A stretch of DNA of 64,000 bases from CAWFFV01 sp963814985. Its GTDB lineage: Bacteria; Chloroflexota; Ktedonobacteria; Ktedonobacterales; Ktedonobacteraceae. The stretch spans positions 1-64,000 of the forward strand of contig CAWFFV010000046.1 in NCBI GenBank assembly GCA_963814985.1, given 5' to 3'. Shown piece after piece: positions 8,724 through 17,539 of this stretch; position 1 is the stretch's first letter, and every line of letters begins with the position of its first letter. Below the pieces are notes generated by a model. That model searched no databases and was not told the DNA's origin. It worked only from the letters and a program-made list of their open reading frames with translations. Made by a program: the position numbers and the translations under genes.

Positions 8724-9299
8724 TTATGATCCTCCCCTGTGGTCCCTATCAACAAGCGTCAATTGACCGGTTTCTACGTCAATGACTAAGCCATGTACAG
8801 GCACGGATGGGAGATATGGGCTACGGCGAATCACGTCGACGACTTCCTGGACGTTGAGATGGACATCGTGGAATGCCCCCAGCCAACTTGCCAGCCCATT
8901 GATATCACCCAATCCTCTGTCCTGAATGAGTTTTTGTGGATCTACACCCAATGCTTGCATTGAAGATGTTAATGCTGCTGGATTTATATGAGTCAGTCCA
9001 CAATCTGTATGACCAACCACTATAATGGTGCGTACGCCGAGCAGATAGACACCACCTGCCAGCGAGCGAATGAGGTCATTGGATGCGCCTGACCGATCAG
9101 GCTCGGAAATAGTGGCTCCTGCGGTTCTCAGTTCCAGTACGTCCCCACGTTCCAGCCCCAATGCATCTTCAAACATCCGTACCAGGCGGCAATCCATACA
9201 TGTCACAACCGCCACACGTTTACGAGGAGCATGCCCTATCTGTGATAGCTTCTGTTGCTCAAGGAAACGTTCATTATTTGCTAAAATCTCATCAAGCAT
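8724..9299 (-). CDS. Beta-class carbonic anhydrase
   Basis: The 191-residue protein has the beta-carbonic anhydrase zinc site: CMDCR near residue 33 (cysteine ligand and the Asp-Arg pair) and VGHTDCG near residue 93 (histidine and second cysteine ligands). It interconverts CO2 and bicarbonate and probably supplies bicarbonate to carboxylases. The start is taken at ATG 9299 because AAGGAGAG lies just upstream. The frame stays open for 28 codons further upstream but without a ribosome site. The size matches the small beta-class enzymes of actinobacteria and Chloroflexota. It is monocistronic. Confidence 0.9.
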   Translation of the reverse strand: MLDEILANNERFLEQQKLSQIGHAPRKRVAVVTCMDCRLVRMFEDALGLERGDVLELRTAGATISEPDRSGASNDLIRSLAGGVYLLGVRTIIVVGHTDCGLTHINPAALTSSMQALGVDPQKLIQDRGLGDINGLASWLGAFHDVHLNVQEVVDVIRRSPYLPSVPVHGLVIDVETGQLTLVDRDHRGGS

Positions 9300-9543
9300 G
9301 AGGGAATCTCTCCTTTCTTCCTGGTGACTACTCAAGTATTTGACGGCTTCAGTGTAGCATAGCTGTGCACGAGACACAAGCAATCATCCATCGAGGATCA
9401 GGGCTTCTCGATTTCTGCTAGCTCTTCAGCTTTGTGTTTCTGTCCATGGAAAAAGTGGGTTTAACGGCTCTATACGTTTCTTGAGAAATCTGGTATAGTG
9501 TTGAGGACACACCATCTTCAAAACGTACTTTTTCATAAGCAGA

Positions 9544-10755
9544 ATGGCAATTTCATTGAGCGATAACGAACATTTAGTAGAACCAGAAGACCTGGAGAAT
9601 GTACAACCAGGCTATCTTGGCCCAACTCCTCCTGTGGGTCAGCCTTTGCAAAAAGGTGAGCGGTTGTGGATCGACCGCCTGGAACAGTTACAGCACGCGG
9701 TTAACGTGCTCAAACAGTCCAGGGTAGTAGCTATTGATGCTGAATTTACGCAGGTGCGTTCACGTACGCAAAGTGATACTATTACCTCTGTTCCGCGTCT
9801 GGCGCTTTTACAACTCGCTATTGACCAGCATTGCTTTGTGGTGGACACATTACGCCTGCAAGATCTTCATCCTCTTGTGGAGGTGGTAGAAAACCCTGAA
9901 ATTGTTGTCCTGTTGCACGGGGCTGGCGCTGATATGCGTGTTATGGCCGAGCGTGGACTAAACGTGCTCCATTATTATGATTTGGAGGCAACATGTCGTT
10001 CAATTTTTGGACAGCGTAAATCGTCATTAGCGGCAATGTTACAACGTGCCTTTAATATACATCTGGATAAGAGTTTACAACGGACCGATTGGACGCGTCG
10101 TCCTTTGCCTCCAGCTATGATCGCCTATGCCGCTCGCGATGCAGAGGTAACGTTAGCCCTCTATTACTGGCTTGATCAATATTATCACAATATCTTGAAG
10201 CTCCACGAAAACACCAACCAGCCCGATAATGTGGCTCCCTGGATTGAGCCGTTCCTGCGTGGAACAACACACCTCTCTCCAGAAATGGCTATTGCAGAGG
10301 CAAAAACGCTGGGGATTATTAGCAATAAGGCTCAGGTCGCCACTGATTGTTGCGTTGCATTGGCAAGTTTAACGCACCCGATGCGCCGCAATCGGTTGCT
10401 GCGTCTGATCACTGACCTATCATTGGTACAACTCACATCTGAAATCATTCCTCTCTTACAGGCACCCACTTCAGATGAGCGGGCTGGCAGTGCACGAGCA
10501 TTAGGGCGTCTGGGGGTGAAGTCTGCCAGTGAGCCAATTCGCCAGCTACTGCACGACCCTGTACACGATGTGCGTAAAGCAGCATTACTCGCTCTGCGAA
10601 ACCTGGAGGAGAAGGAGCCACGCCAGCAGCGTACCCCTTCCACTAAAACTGCCGATGGAACACGTAGCTGGGTCATAGAAACAACAGATCAGTCACAGGC
10701 CCCCGATGATGAACAGGATTGGAAAGCCCGTTTACGCTCTATTATCGATACATAA
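9544..10755 (+). CDS. RNase D-like 3'-5' exonuclease fused to HEAT-like repeats
   Basis: Residues about 45-215 form a DEDDy exonuclease: AIDAEF supplies the first Asp/Glu pair, HGAGADM the middle aspartate, and AYAARDAEV the Tyr and last Asp. TDWTRRPL just before it is typical of RNase D. Residues about 255-365 look like two to three HEAT/armadillo-type helical repeats (AGSARALGRLG, DVRKAALLALRNL) where RNase D usually has HRDC domains. The role is probably tRNA or stable RNA 3' processing, with the repeats as a binding platform. An acidic, low-complexity tail ends the protein. The fusion looks uncommon to me. Confidence 0.82.
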   Translation: MAISLSDNEHLVEPEDLENVQPGYLGPTPPVGQPLQKGERLWIDRLEQLQHAVNVLKQSRVVAIDAEFTQVRSRTQSDTITSVPRLALLQLAIDQHCFVVDTLRLQDLHPLVEVVENPEIVVLLHGAGADMRVMAERGLNVLHYYDLEATCRSIFGQRKSSLAAMLQRAFNIHLDKSLQRTDWTRRPLPPAMIAYAARDAEVTLALYYWLDQYYHNILKLHENTNQPDNVAPWIEPFLRGTTHLSPEMAIAEAKTLGIISNKAQVATDCCVALASLTHPMRRNRLLRLITDLSLVQLTSEIIPLLQAPTSDERAGSARALGRLGVKSASEPIRQLLHDPVHDVRKAALLALRNLEEKEPRQQRTPSTKTADGTRSWVIETTDQSQAPDDEQDWKARLRSIIDT

Positions 10756-10788
10756 AGGCCGAAAATGCGAGAGGAATGACAGACGCAT

Positions 10789-11803
10789 TCAAGAAACACG
10801 AACCCCTACTATGATATCGCGCTTTTTGATGACACGATCCACGCTATGTACAAATTGGGTGTAGGGTGGATCGTTGCGTACTTGCAGATGGGTGAAGCGT
10901 TCTAGCAATTCAACCATTGCGGCTCGCTCAATACGTGTTGCGTTCCATGCCAGGGCCAGTGTGCCACCAGGGAGAAGCATCCGTTCCCATACTGGGAGGG
11001 CTTTGCTAAGCAGGGCTGAAATTTCGCCGAAATGCTGAATACCATAGGGCAGGTCTCCGACAATGGCGTGCATATGTGGGCCGCCTATCACTTCGCGCAT
11101 ATGTAGATCAGCTTCGCAGGTATTGCCATGTGATAAAACAAGCATGCGTGTCTGCCCTTTTCTTCCAATCTCAAACTGAAAGCGTCGTCCCGCTTTACGG
11201 CCTCGCTCATCGATTTCCTTGTAAGGAATGCCTTCACCCTCCAGATATTGTCGGACGAAGACAGTGGTTGTTTCCACATCTTGCCGTTCGAGTTCGATCC
11301 CAAAGGCATCATAACCAGCCGCCAGGGCAAGAAAGAGTGTCGTGCAACCACCTGCCAGCGGATCAAGGACTCTGAGACGCCCGGTGCATTGCGTCGCATA
11401 ATCTCCGGCAAAGATAGCGGCATTGAGCAGGACACGCGTAAAGATTTCGTTGGTTTTGCCTTTATAGCGACGGGCCTCCGCCATCTCCAGGGGAACAAAT
11501 GGCGCAAACTCCGGTTCGAAGTGGGCGCAGGAGCGGTCCCCGCACGGCCCCAATTTGCTCAAAGTATTCGTAGGCCTCACTCGTGGCTCCCATACGTGGC
11601 AGGATCTTGAGCAAGTTTGTGGAAGTCAGGTGGCTATCATCAATTGTCACGAGCAAGTAATTCTGACCAGCCAGCGTGATCGGTGTGATTTCGCTGATAA
11701 CAGATCCCCAGGGGCTGGCAAGTAACTCTGGTTTTGCCAGGGCAATGGTCATTCTGGCATATTGAGTGCTGCGTTGTGGTGTAATTTTGAGCGCAATTTT
11801 CAT
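10789..11803 (-). CDS. TRM11/THUMP-like RNA methyltransferase, one frameshift
   Basis: The gene is read in two frames. The first (from ATG 11803) gives about 85 residues of an N-terminal substrate domain; after an extra G in the GGGG run at about 11547-11550 the second frame continues with RRYKGKTNEIFTRVLLNAA. That is followed by the SAM motif VLDPLAGGCTTLFLA and the motif IVGDLPYG, a (D/N)PPY-type catalytic motif variant. This arrangement is typical of TRM11/TrmG10-class tRNA guanine-N2 methyltransferases. Joined, it is about 337 residues. Both halves align to one protein, so a sequencing error is more likely than a dead gene. The exact target base is unknown. Confidence 0.7.
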
Positions 11804-11862
11804 GAGGCGAGTATAGCACACTCTCTATAGTTCTGTGTATACTTCTGCAGCTTCGATAAAAA

Positions 11863-11897
11863 ATACCTGGACGCCGTTGGGGGTATCGTCCAGGTAT
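11863..11897 (-). terminator. Intrinsic terminator after hicAB
   Basis: ATACCTGGAC (11863-11872) and GTCCAGGTAT (11888-11897) form a perfect ten-pair stem with a 15-base loop. On the minus strand the stem is followed by a run of six T, which fits an intrinsic terminator 13 bases beyond the hicB stop. Confidence 0.8.
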
Positions 11898-11909
11898 CTA
11901 TATTTTGTT

Positions 11910-12119
11910 CTATGCAGCATACTTCTTTGGCAGTGGAACAGGGTCGTTATCTGCTATTGCTGCCATGATCCAGCTTTCGATAGCATCTTCACCTTGTTGA
12001 ACAGCTTTAGCATATGTATCGCCGTGTGTTCTGCATCCTGGGAGTTCTGGAACGGTTACAATGTAGGCTTGATCTTCATCACTCCATTCAATAATCATGC
12101 TGTAGTGTTTAATGTCCAT
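11910..12119 (-). CDS. hicB: HicB-family antitoxin
   Basis: The 69-residue protein is a HicB N-terminal-type domain: YSMIIEWSDEDQAYIVTVPELPGC is the family's degenerate RNase H-like fold, followed by HGDTYAKAVQQGEDAIESW. No DNA-binding helix-turn-helix or ribbon-helix-helix is visible after it, so if it autoregulates it must do so through a short tail or as the HicAB complex. It overlaps hicA by 11 bases and lies downstream of it, the usual hicA-hicB order. It should bind and block HicA. No wider defence cluster surrounds the pair. Confidence 0.85.
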   Translation of the reverse strand: MDIKHYSMIIEWSDEDQAYIVTVPELPGCRTHGDTYAKAVQQGEDAIESWIMAAIADNDPVPLPKKYAA

Positions 12120-12324
12120 GCTGCTTCCTTTCCAGGTCTTTCAGAGCCTCTCGAACGTCTTTTACCTGGTATGGTTTGGCGTCGTCTCCGTCATGACCTG
12201 CTATTGTTATTTCAACGCCAGCAAGCAAAGTATGTTTCCATACTGTATGGCTTCCTTTTCCTGGTCTCAAATAGAAACCTGCCTTACTTAAAGTGCTTTT
12301 GAGTTGTCTAATTTTCTGTGGCAT
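12109..12324 (-). CDS. hicA: HicA-family mRNA interferase toxin
   Basis: This 71-residue protein has the HicA double-stranded-RNA-binding-like fold with the catalytic histidine in GKGSHTVW (family pattern G.GSH). HicA toxins cleave mRNA without need of ribosomes and are neutralised by HicB. The frame begins QKIRQLKSTLSKAGF, typical for the family. The gene is first in a two-gene operon with hicB, starts just downstream of a TATAAT-like box (minus strand, about 12344-12349), and that promoter overlaps a perfect 15-base palindrome. Confidence 0.85.
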   Translation of the reverse strand: MPQKIRQLKSTLSKAGFYLRPGKGSHTVWKHTLLAGVEITIAGHDGDDAKPYQVKDVREALKDLERKQHGH

Positions 12325-12350
12325 ACTTCCTCTACGCTTAGTTCTATTAT

Positions 12351-12365
12351 AACATCACTGATGTT
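12351..12365. promoter_or_regulatory. Palindromic operator candidate of hicAB
   Basis: AACATCACTGATGTT is a perfect palindrome with seven-base arms around one central base. It lies directly upstream of the minus-strand TATAAT box and 27 bases before the hicA start. HicAB operons are commonly autorepressed, so this is a good candidate binding site. Binding is inferred. Confidence 0.55.
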
Positions 12366-12571
12366 CTGACTGATAATGGTTGCTACATACCCTTTATTGG
12401 CTAAAATGTGTTCTGTTTGGCCTGTAAAGCTGTTACATTGTACTCCCTGAGTAAATATAGCATAGCTTCTTACAGGAGAATAGAGGTTACAGCCCCTTCC
12501 CTATTGTTCCTTTACGGATTAAAATACAAACATAAGTTACGACTATAACCCGGTAGCTGGGAGGCTCTGTT

Positions 12572-14104
12572 ATGTATATTGTCACTGTGGCGGAAATGCG
12601 AGAATTGGAGGTCCAGGCCGAGCGCCAATATGGCCTGACCTCACCTGTATTGATGAAGCACGCTGGGAAAAGTGCGGCTGACATCTTTCAAGCCCACTTG
12701 CCCCCCCACCATTCTCTGAATGGACTGAGAGTGCTGTTTCTGGTCGGGCCTGGCAATAATGGTGGTGATGGCCTGATCATGGCTCAGCATCTAGCACAGG
12801 CAGGTGCTTTTATCAGCCTCTATCGTTGGAAAGAGCGTAAACTTACCATTCGTGGAAAAGACATTGGAGAAACAGAGACGACAGGCGAGCTAGAGTCGGT
12901 TATCCAGAGCGCTGATTATATCATTGATGCACTCCTGGGCACAGGACGTTCGCGACCGCTACCCGATGATATGCGTACATTGCTTGGACGTGTACAGCAG
13001 GAACGAGCAAAGCGCAATACAGTTCGTGTCATCGCCATTGACCTCCCAACCGGCCTCAATGCCGACACGGGGGAAGTTGATCCAGGCACCATGCGCTCCG
13101 ACATCACTATTACGCTGGCCTGTCCCAAACAAGGCTTTTTCTTCTTCCCTGGGCGTGACTATATCGGTGAACTCTACGTAGGAGGGATCGGTCTGCCTCC
13201 TGAGATGGAATATAATCTCTCGACTGAGATGCTTACTGACGAGCTTGTACAGGGCTTATTACCTCCTCGCTGGCTCAATAGCAACAAGGGCACTTTTGGA
13301 AAAGCCATGTTGTTTTGTGGTTCACCCCCCTATCCTGGTTCAGCATTCCTGGCTGGTAGTGCCGCCGGACGCGTTGGGGCTGGCCTGGTAACGCTTGCAG
13401 TTACCGAAAAGATGTTGCCCATCTATGCCAGTGCCTTTCATGAGGCAACATTTGTACTCCTGCCAGCAGAAGATGTAGGTAGCTTTGCCTGCGCACAGAC
13501 ATTCATAGACCATCTGGCTGGTTATCGTTCGCTTCTCATTGGGCCAGGTCTGGGTCAATCACCCAATACACGTGAGGTTATCCTCCGGATTCTGGAACAC
13601 TTGCGCTCTCTGCCCGATGAAACTCGTCCCCAACTGGTGATTGATGCCGATGGGCTAAACAACCTTTCGGCCTTAGAGCACTGGTGGACTCTGCTCCCCA
13701 AAGGGACCGTTATGACACCCCATCCTGGTGAGATGGGACGCATGTGTAAAGGGTTAAAGGTTTCTGGTGGGGATATAGATCGCCTGGATCTTGCTCGGAG
13801 CAAAGCCAAAGAGTGGCAGGTTACGCTTGTACTCAAGGGCGCATGTACCATTATTACCGTACCAGAGGGGCATACTCGTATCAACTGGTTAGCCAACCCG
13901 GCCCTGGCTTCGGCAGGCACAGGTGATGTGCTGGCAGGTATGATAGCAGGGTTTCTGGCACAGGGTGTTGAGCCGTTTGATGCAGCTAGTGCAGGTGTCT
14001 ATCTGCATACAGTTGCTGCCGGGCGTATAAGTGAAGAGCTAGGGCACGCCGGAATGTTGGCCTCTGACCTGCTACCTCAAATTCCCCGTGCTATGAAAAG
14101 ATAA
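12572..14104 (+). CDS. nnr: Bifunctional NAD(P)H-hydrate repair enzyme Nnr
   Basis: The 510-residue protein fuses the two NAD(P)HX repair activities. Residues 1-220 are the epimerase domain (YjeF-N; GPGNNGGDGL near residue 66 and DLPTGLNADTG near 155). Residues about 235-505 are the ADP-dependent NAD(P)HX dehydratase (carbohydrate-kinase-like fold; VIDADGLNNLS, MTPHPGEMGR, and ASAGTGDVLAGMIAG near the end). It restores hydrated NADH and NADPH to the active form. GGGAGG precedes the ATG by seven bases. It converges with the chagasin-like gene; only four bases separate the two stops. Confidence 0.93.
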   Translation: MYIVTVAEMRELEVQAERQYGLTSPVLMKHAGKSAADIFQAHLPPHHSLNGLRVLFLVGPGNNGGDGLIMAQHLAQAGAFISLYRWKERKLTIRGKDIGETETTGELESVIQSADYIIDALLGTGRSRPLPDDMRTLLGRVQQERAKRNTVRVIAIDLPTGLNADTGEVDPGTMRSDITITLACPKQGFFFFPGRDYIGELYVGGIGLPPEMEYNLSTEMLTDELVQGLLPPRWLNSNKGTFGKAMLFCGSPPYPGSAFLAGSAAGRVGAGLVTLAVTEKMLPIYASAFHEATFVLLPAEDVGSFACAQTFIDHLAGYRSLLIGPGLGQSPNTREVILRILEHLRSLPDETRPQLVIDADGLNNLSALEHWWTLLPKGTVMTPHPGEMGRMCKGLKVSGGDIDRLDLARSKAKEWQVTLVLKGACTIITVPEGHTRINWLANPALASAGTGDVLAGMIAGFLAQGVEPFDAASAGVYLHTVAAGRISEELGHAGMLASDLLPQIPRAMKR

Positions 14105-14108
14105 CAGC

Positions 14109-14487
14109 CTAACAGCGCAATTGTTTCAGGCTCTTAACATGTACCTCAATCGTAAATTCTTTCAGCGGCGGCTTTTGCGTTTCCCATGTCCGCCGCTGTA
14201 CAAACTGTACTGTCGCATCTCCCTCTTCACATCCATGGAGAGTAAAAATTTCATCAGCACTTACCCCTGCCATCGGTACTCCATGATCCAGTTGGGAACT
14301 TCGGCATCTCGGTCGTTTCGGTAATAGAGATGGCCTGCCTGTTTCCTATAACAACAGCACTCCAGGCATAGCCCGCCGTTCCCAGACCCTTTAACCTGAG
14401 GATATATTCTTCTCCAATCTTGAGGTTGATCCTTTCCGGTATATATCCATAATTACTCCTCTTCTTGCATAAAATAATGATCTCCAT
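14109..14487 (-). CDS. Chagasin-like (I42) cysteine-protease inhibitor, frameshifted
   Basis: After joining two frames near 14285-14295 the product is about 125 residues. It shows KIGEEYILRLKGLGTAGYAW, matching the chagasin NPTTGY.W loop with a changed first half, then DHGVPMAGVSADEIFTLHG, and QRRTWE, which matches the R.W loop of the I42 family. These loops block papain-type cysteine proteases. The break fits one extra base in a CCC run. No signal peptide is visible. It lies directly downstream, on the same strand, of the papain-like protease at 14628, so the two probably form an enzyme-inhibitor pair; that pairing is inferred from position and family. Confidence 0.6.
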
Positions 14488-14509
14488 CCTTCCGGGTGAT
14501 TTTGGTAAA

Positions 14510-14600
14510 AGAGTTTTTGCGAGGACACCTCGCGCTCCGGCAGGGGTTGCCACCCCTGCACCCGCTTTCATCCAGAAGGAGGGAGACCCTCTATTTATTC
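14510..14600. repeat. Short stem-loops between protease and inhibitor
   Basis: GCGAGG/CCTCGC (about 14519-14533) and GCAGGGGT/ACCCCTGC (about 14541-14559) form two adjacent hairpins. The second resembles the GGGGTGCAGGG segments of the repeat elements at 32318 and 47045, so this may be a reduced copy. It could also act as an mRNA processing or attenuation site between the protease and inhibitor genes. Confidence 0.4.
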
Positions 14601-14627
14601 AGTAGATGCATGTATTCCCTCACTGAG

Positions 14628-16517
14628 CTACCGCGCACTTCCAATTACCACACCTTCATGCCACCCATTGCCATCTCGCCAGTAGTGCTGTAGCATCTGA
14701 TCCGTGCGCAAGACGACAACCTCCAGATTGAAACCATAACTGCTCTCGATCAGCCCTACCACCGCCTGTACGTCATGACCAAAGGTTGCGCTCTGATGCC
14801 AGCCCATGCCACTCACATTGTCGTGCCACCAGTACTGTATCTGTCCCCCTACTGCAACACAGAGTTCGAAATTGCCAACCATCAGTTCGTTACCCATCCC
14901 GTACTGACCTTCAATCATGCACGGCGGACTGTAAATGCCCGATCCAAAAGTCGGCCCTGCATTCCAGACCCTCCCGTTATCGTTGTCACGCCACCAGTGC
15001 TGCATCTGACCAGTATTGAGCACGCAGACAAGCTCAAAATTTCCCTGTCGACCATAATTGCTCTGAATGAGGGCTGGCCCACTGAGCAAAACATTGCTAC
15101 CAAATCGTCCCCCATCATACCACGTCCAGGGCGCTCCATTAGTACGCCACCAATGATTCAGCCTCCCATCAGCAGTACGCACGACAACCTCGAAGTTACC
15201 TGGAGCACCATAGTTGCTCTGGATAAAGCCGGGAACTCCTGCTGCATCGGTAGGTCCAAAGATTCCTCCATCAGCCCATTGCCCGGTCGCCTGATCAAGT
15301 ATCCAGTGATGCAGTTGGTTGCTCGTTGTAAGATGCACAAATTCGAAGTTGCGATTGTATGTGGTTTGAGTGAGTGTAGGACAGACAGCCGCATCGTTGC
15401 CGAAGCGCGACGCCTGCTGCCAGCTGCGATCGACCGAGTTGTTGCGCCACCAATACTGAATCTGATTGCCATTGGTCGTCGCCAGCATATCGAAGTTACA
15501 GTGCAATGCGCCGTTCCCACTCTCAACGAAAACTCCACTGTGCAGACGACGCTTAGTCCAGGGGTCCGGATTAGAATACTGCAAACCATACTTTCCCCAG
15601 GTATCGATGCTAACTTCGCCATAACCAAGGAGTATATAGCCTTTATTTCCCCAGGCGGTTCCCCAGGAGTTCTTAACAACCCAACAACCCTGGTTATCAT
15701 CATACCCGACAATCAGAATACAATGCAGCCCACGCGAACTACCATATACGTGATGATAGACTCCACTGTGGTAAGCATCGAAATCCTGGAAGATTTCAAA
15801 ACAGGCCGTAAGTGGCCCAACGGTGTCCAGCCAGACCTTCTGCTGCTCAACATCTCCAATAGTGATATAATCGTTTATTCTGACGGTACGTCCCGAACGG
15901 TCCGGCGTCGGATTGTAGGGTGAGTTATCTGTCTTATAAGGATAACAGTCCGGGTCAGCAAGGCCATTGGCCTGAATCCAATTAAGTGCAAGGTCAGGCC
16001 AGCCGCGGTCCCCACAATGGCAGCCCATGCCATCGTGGACATCACCCTCCGAACGCTTGCTCCAAACGGCGTGCTCGATCCTGACCATACTCTCGACCAG
16101 AGCAGTGGCACCAAAAGTCCAGCAGGACTCACAAAGACCCTGGTCCTGGACAGTGGTGATCCACGGCCACCCCCAGCGATTGCGCCAGTCTACGACAGTT
16201 TCTCTGGCAGACCCGACCACCGCTGGCACTACAGCGGGAGGCAACGCACTTGCCTGTGGTCGAAATGTGGCAGGCAGAATGTTCAGATCAATACGTCGCT
16301 GGAGGAGAAAAGGATTGGCTGGCGGGATGTGCAAAATCTGCTTGAGATCAAGTCGTGCCACCTGGCCTATGGGAACGAGTCGTGTTGCGTCCAGAACCCC
16401 TAACGGATGTACAGGAACAATATCCACATCATTCACTGCTGGATCGATCGTCCATCTGGCCTGCTTTACTGTAAGGAGTTGCCGTAATTCACCAAAGGTG
16501 AGCTGTTGACCTGTCAT
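14628..16517 (-). CDS. Papain-like (C1A) cysteine protease with C-terminal lectin-type repeats
   Basis: The protein has 629 residues. Residues about 115-330 are a C1A peptidase: the oxyanion glutamine and catalytic cysteine in TVQDQGLCESCW, catalytic histidine in SRGLHCILIVGYD, and asparagine in VVKNSWGTAWGNKGY. The N-terminal 100 residues may be a propeptide. From about 345 to the end there are five to six repeats of roughly 50-55 residues with the pattern NFE...GQIQHWWRDN...W...FG, like the blades of PLL-type sugar-binding beta-propellers. No signal peptide is seen, so export is unproven. AAGGAG precedes the ATG. A chagasin-like inhibitor gene follows on the same strand. Confidence 0.82.
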   Translation of the reverse strand: MTGQQLTFGELRQLLTVKQARWTIDPAVNDVDIVPVHPLGVLDATRLVPIGQVARLDLKQILHIPPANPFLLQRRIDLNILPATFRPQASALPPAVVPAVVGSARETVVDWRNRWGWPWITTVQDQGLCESCWTFGATALVESMVRIEHAVWSKRSEGDVHDGMGCHCGDRGWPDLALNWIQANGLADPDCYPYKTDNSPYNPTPDRSGRTVRINDYITIGDVEQQKVWLDTVGPLTACFEIFQDFDAYHSGVYHHVYGSSRGLHCILIVGYDDNQGCWVVKNSWGTAWGNKGYILLGYGEVSIDTWGKYGLQYSNPDPWTKRRLHSGVFVESGNGALHCNFDMLATTNGNQIQYWWRNNSVDRSWQQASRFGNDAAVCPTLTQTTYNRNFEFVHLTTSNQLHHWILDQATGQWADGGIFGPTDAAGVPGFIQSNYGAPGNFEVVVRTADGRLNHWWRTNGAPWTWYDGGRFGSNVLLSGPALIQSNYGRQGNFELVCVLNTGQMQHWWRDNDNGRVWNAGPTFGSGIYSPPCMIEGQYGMGNELMVGNFELCVAVGGQIQYWWHDNVSGMGWHQSATFGHDVQAVVGLIESSYGFNLEVVVLRTDQMLQHYWRDGNGWHEGVVIGSAR

Positions 16518-16670
16518 TTCAAGTATGCTCCTTCTTCCCTACTACCTGTTCCACGGTCAAAACTCAACAAAAATGGAAGGGCCACTAAATATACGTGCCT
16601 CAACAGTAAATTTAGGGTATAAATATTTAGTGCAGTACAGAGAGGATTTGAAGCATCATGACATAAAGAT

Positions 16671-16728
16671 GGCCGTTTGTTGCTGTGGTTCCTGACTAGA
16701 TCAATAGCAGGAGCAAGAACGGCCAGTA
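16671..16728. terminator. Stem-loop downstream of rplI
   Basis: TGGCCGTTT (about 16671) pairs with AACGGCCA near 16720 with additional pairing of GTTGCT with AGCAAG inside, giving a long imperfect hairpin between rplI and the protease gene, both on the minus strand. No strong T run follows, so its role as a terminator is uncertain. The remaining bases 16518-16816 show no gene. Confidence 0.4.
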
Positions 16729-16816
16729 TGAATAAATACTAGTGCGGCGTCACATCGGTAACACTGATGAGGCCACCTGTTGTTGTATTCGGGATGCAGA
16801 GACGAAATGACGATGA

Positions 16817-17281
16817 CTAAACAGTCACTTTTCCAGCTTCGTCAACGACATTGACCGTGATCTTTGGCTCCAATCCGGTAGCAACTTTGACAGATACACT
16901 AAAGGTCCCAATGCTACGAATCGGCTCTGACAGATCAATGACGCGTCGATCAATGGTGATATTTTCGGATTCGCGTAACGCTGCGGCAATATCTTGACTG
17001 GTGATCGATCCATAGAGACGGCCCTGGCTTCCAACCCTGGCCTTGAAAGTTAGCGATATCTGGTGCAAGCGTTCTGCCTGCTGGCGATTGAATTCAGCTT
17101 GCTTCTCAAGTTTGCGCTGTTCGGCGGCGATCCGTTGTGTGCGGTTAGCAATCAGGCCAGGGGTTGCCCCAGCCGCCAGCTGGCGCGGCAAGAGGTAATT
17201 ACGGGCATAACCGTTGGCAACCTCTTTCATATCACCGGCCTTTCCCAAACCTTCAACATCTTGTAGTAGAATAATCTTCAT
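16817..17281 (-). CDS. rplI: 50S ribosomal protein L9
   Basis: The 154-residue protein matches L9 over its whole length. The N-terminal RNA-binding domain (MKIILLQDVEGLGKAGD, ANGYARNYLLPRQLA) is joined by the long helix (NRTQRIAAEQRKLEKQ...) to the C-terminal domain (GRLYGSITSQDIA, DRRVIDL). It binds 23S rRNA domain V near the L1 stalk. The start is ATG 17281, with GAGGAG upstream; a TTG three codons earlier is in frame. It stands alone here, without the rpsF-ssb-rpsR partners often found next to rplI. Confidence 0.95.
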   Translation of the reverse strand: MKIILLQDVEGLGKAGDMKEVANGYARNYLLPRQLAAGATPGLIANRTQRIAAEQRKLEKQAEFNRQQAERLHQISLTFKARVGSQGRLYGSITSQDIAAALRESENITIDRRVIDLSEPIRSIGTFSVSVKVATGLEPKITVNVVDEAGKVTV

Positions 17282-17346
17282 GGTGAACAAAGCTCCTCAC
17301 AGAGGTGGGGCGAAGGCCCGTCTTCCTCCTCACGCTATAATACGGC

Positions 17347-17380
17347 TAAGTATACACCTTGTGACAGGTGAATGCAACCG
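17347..17380 (+). repeat. 34-bp direct repeat, copy 1 (upstream of XRE-NB-ARC gene)
   Basis: The sequence TAAGTATACACCTTGTGA followed by three bases and GTGAATGCAACCG recurs at 25795-25828 with only two mismatches in 34. Each copy lies about 160 bases before the start of a helix-turn-helix regulator gene. It may be a shared regulatory site or the border of the accessory block between the copies. Confidence 0.7.
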
Positions 17381-17539
17381 CTTGTTACTTCTGCTTTTCG
17401 TGACTCTTCCCACTATCGTTAAGCTTACTCACTCCGCCTGTCATTCTTCTTGTCCATCAACAGATGTCCTATGCACCTTCCTCATATTTGATGATATCGA
17501 TGTCTTTGCGTTCTATAGGAAGCAGGTGGGATAACTCAT

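Noticed and set aside
14775..15923. 382-codon plus-strand frame antisense to the papain-like protease
   Set aside because: Its residues are an out-of-frame mirror of the protease, which has a complete catalytic set and a ribosome-binding site on the minus strand.
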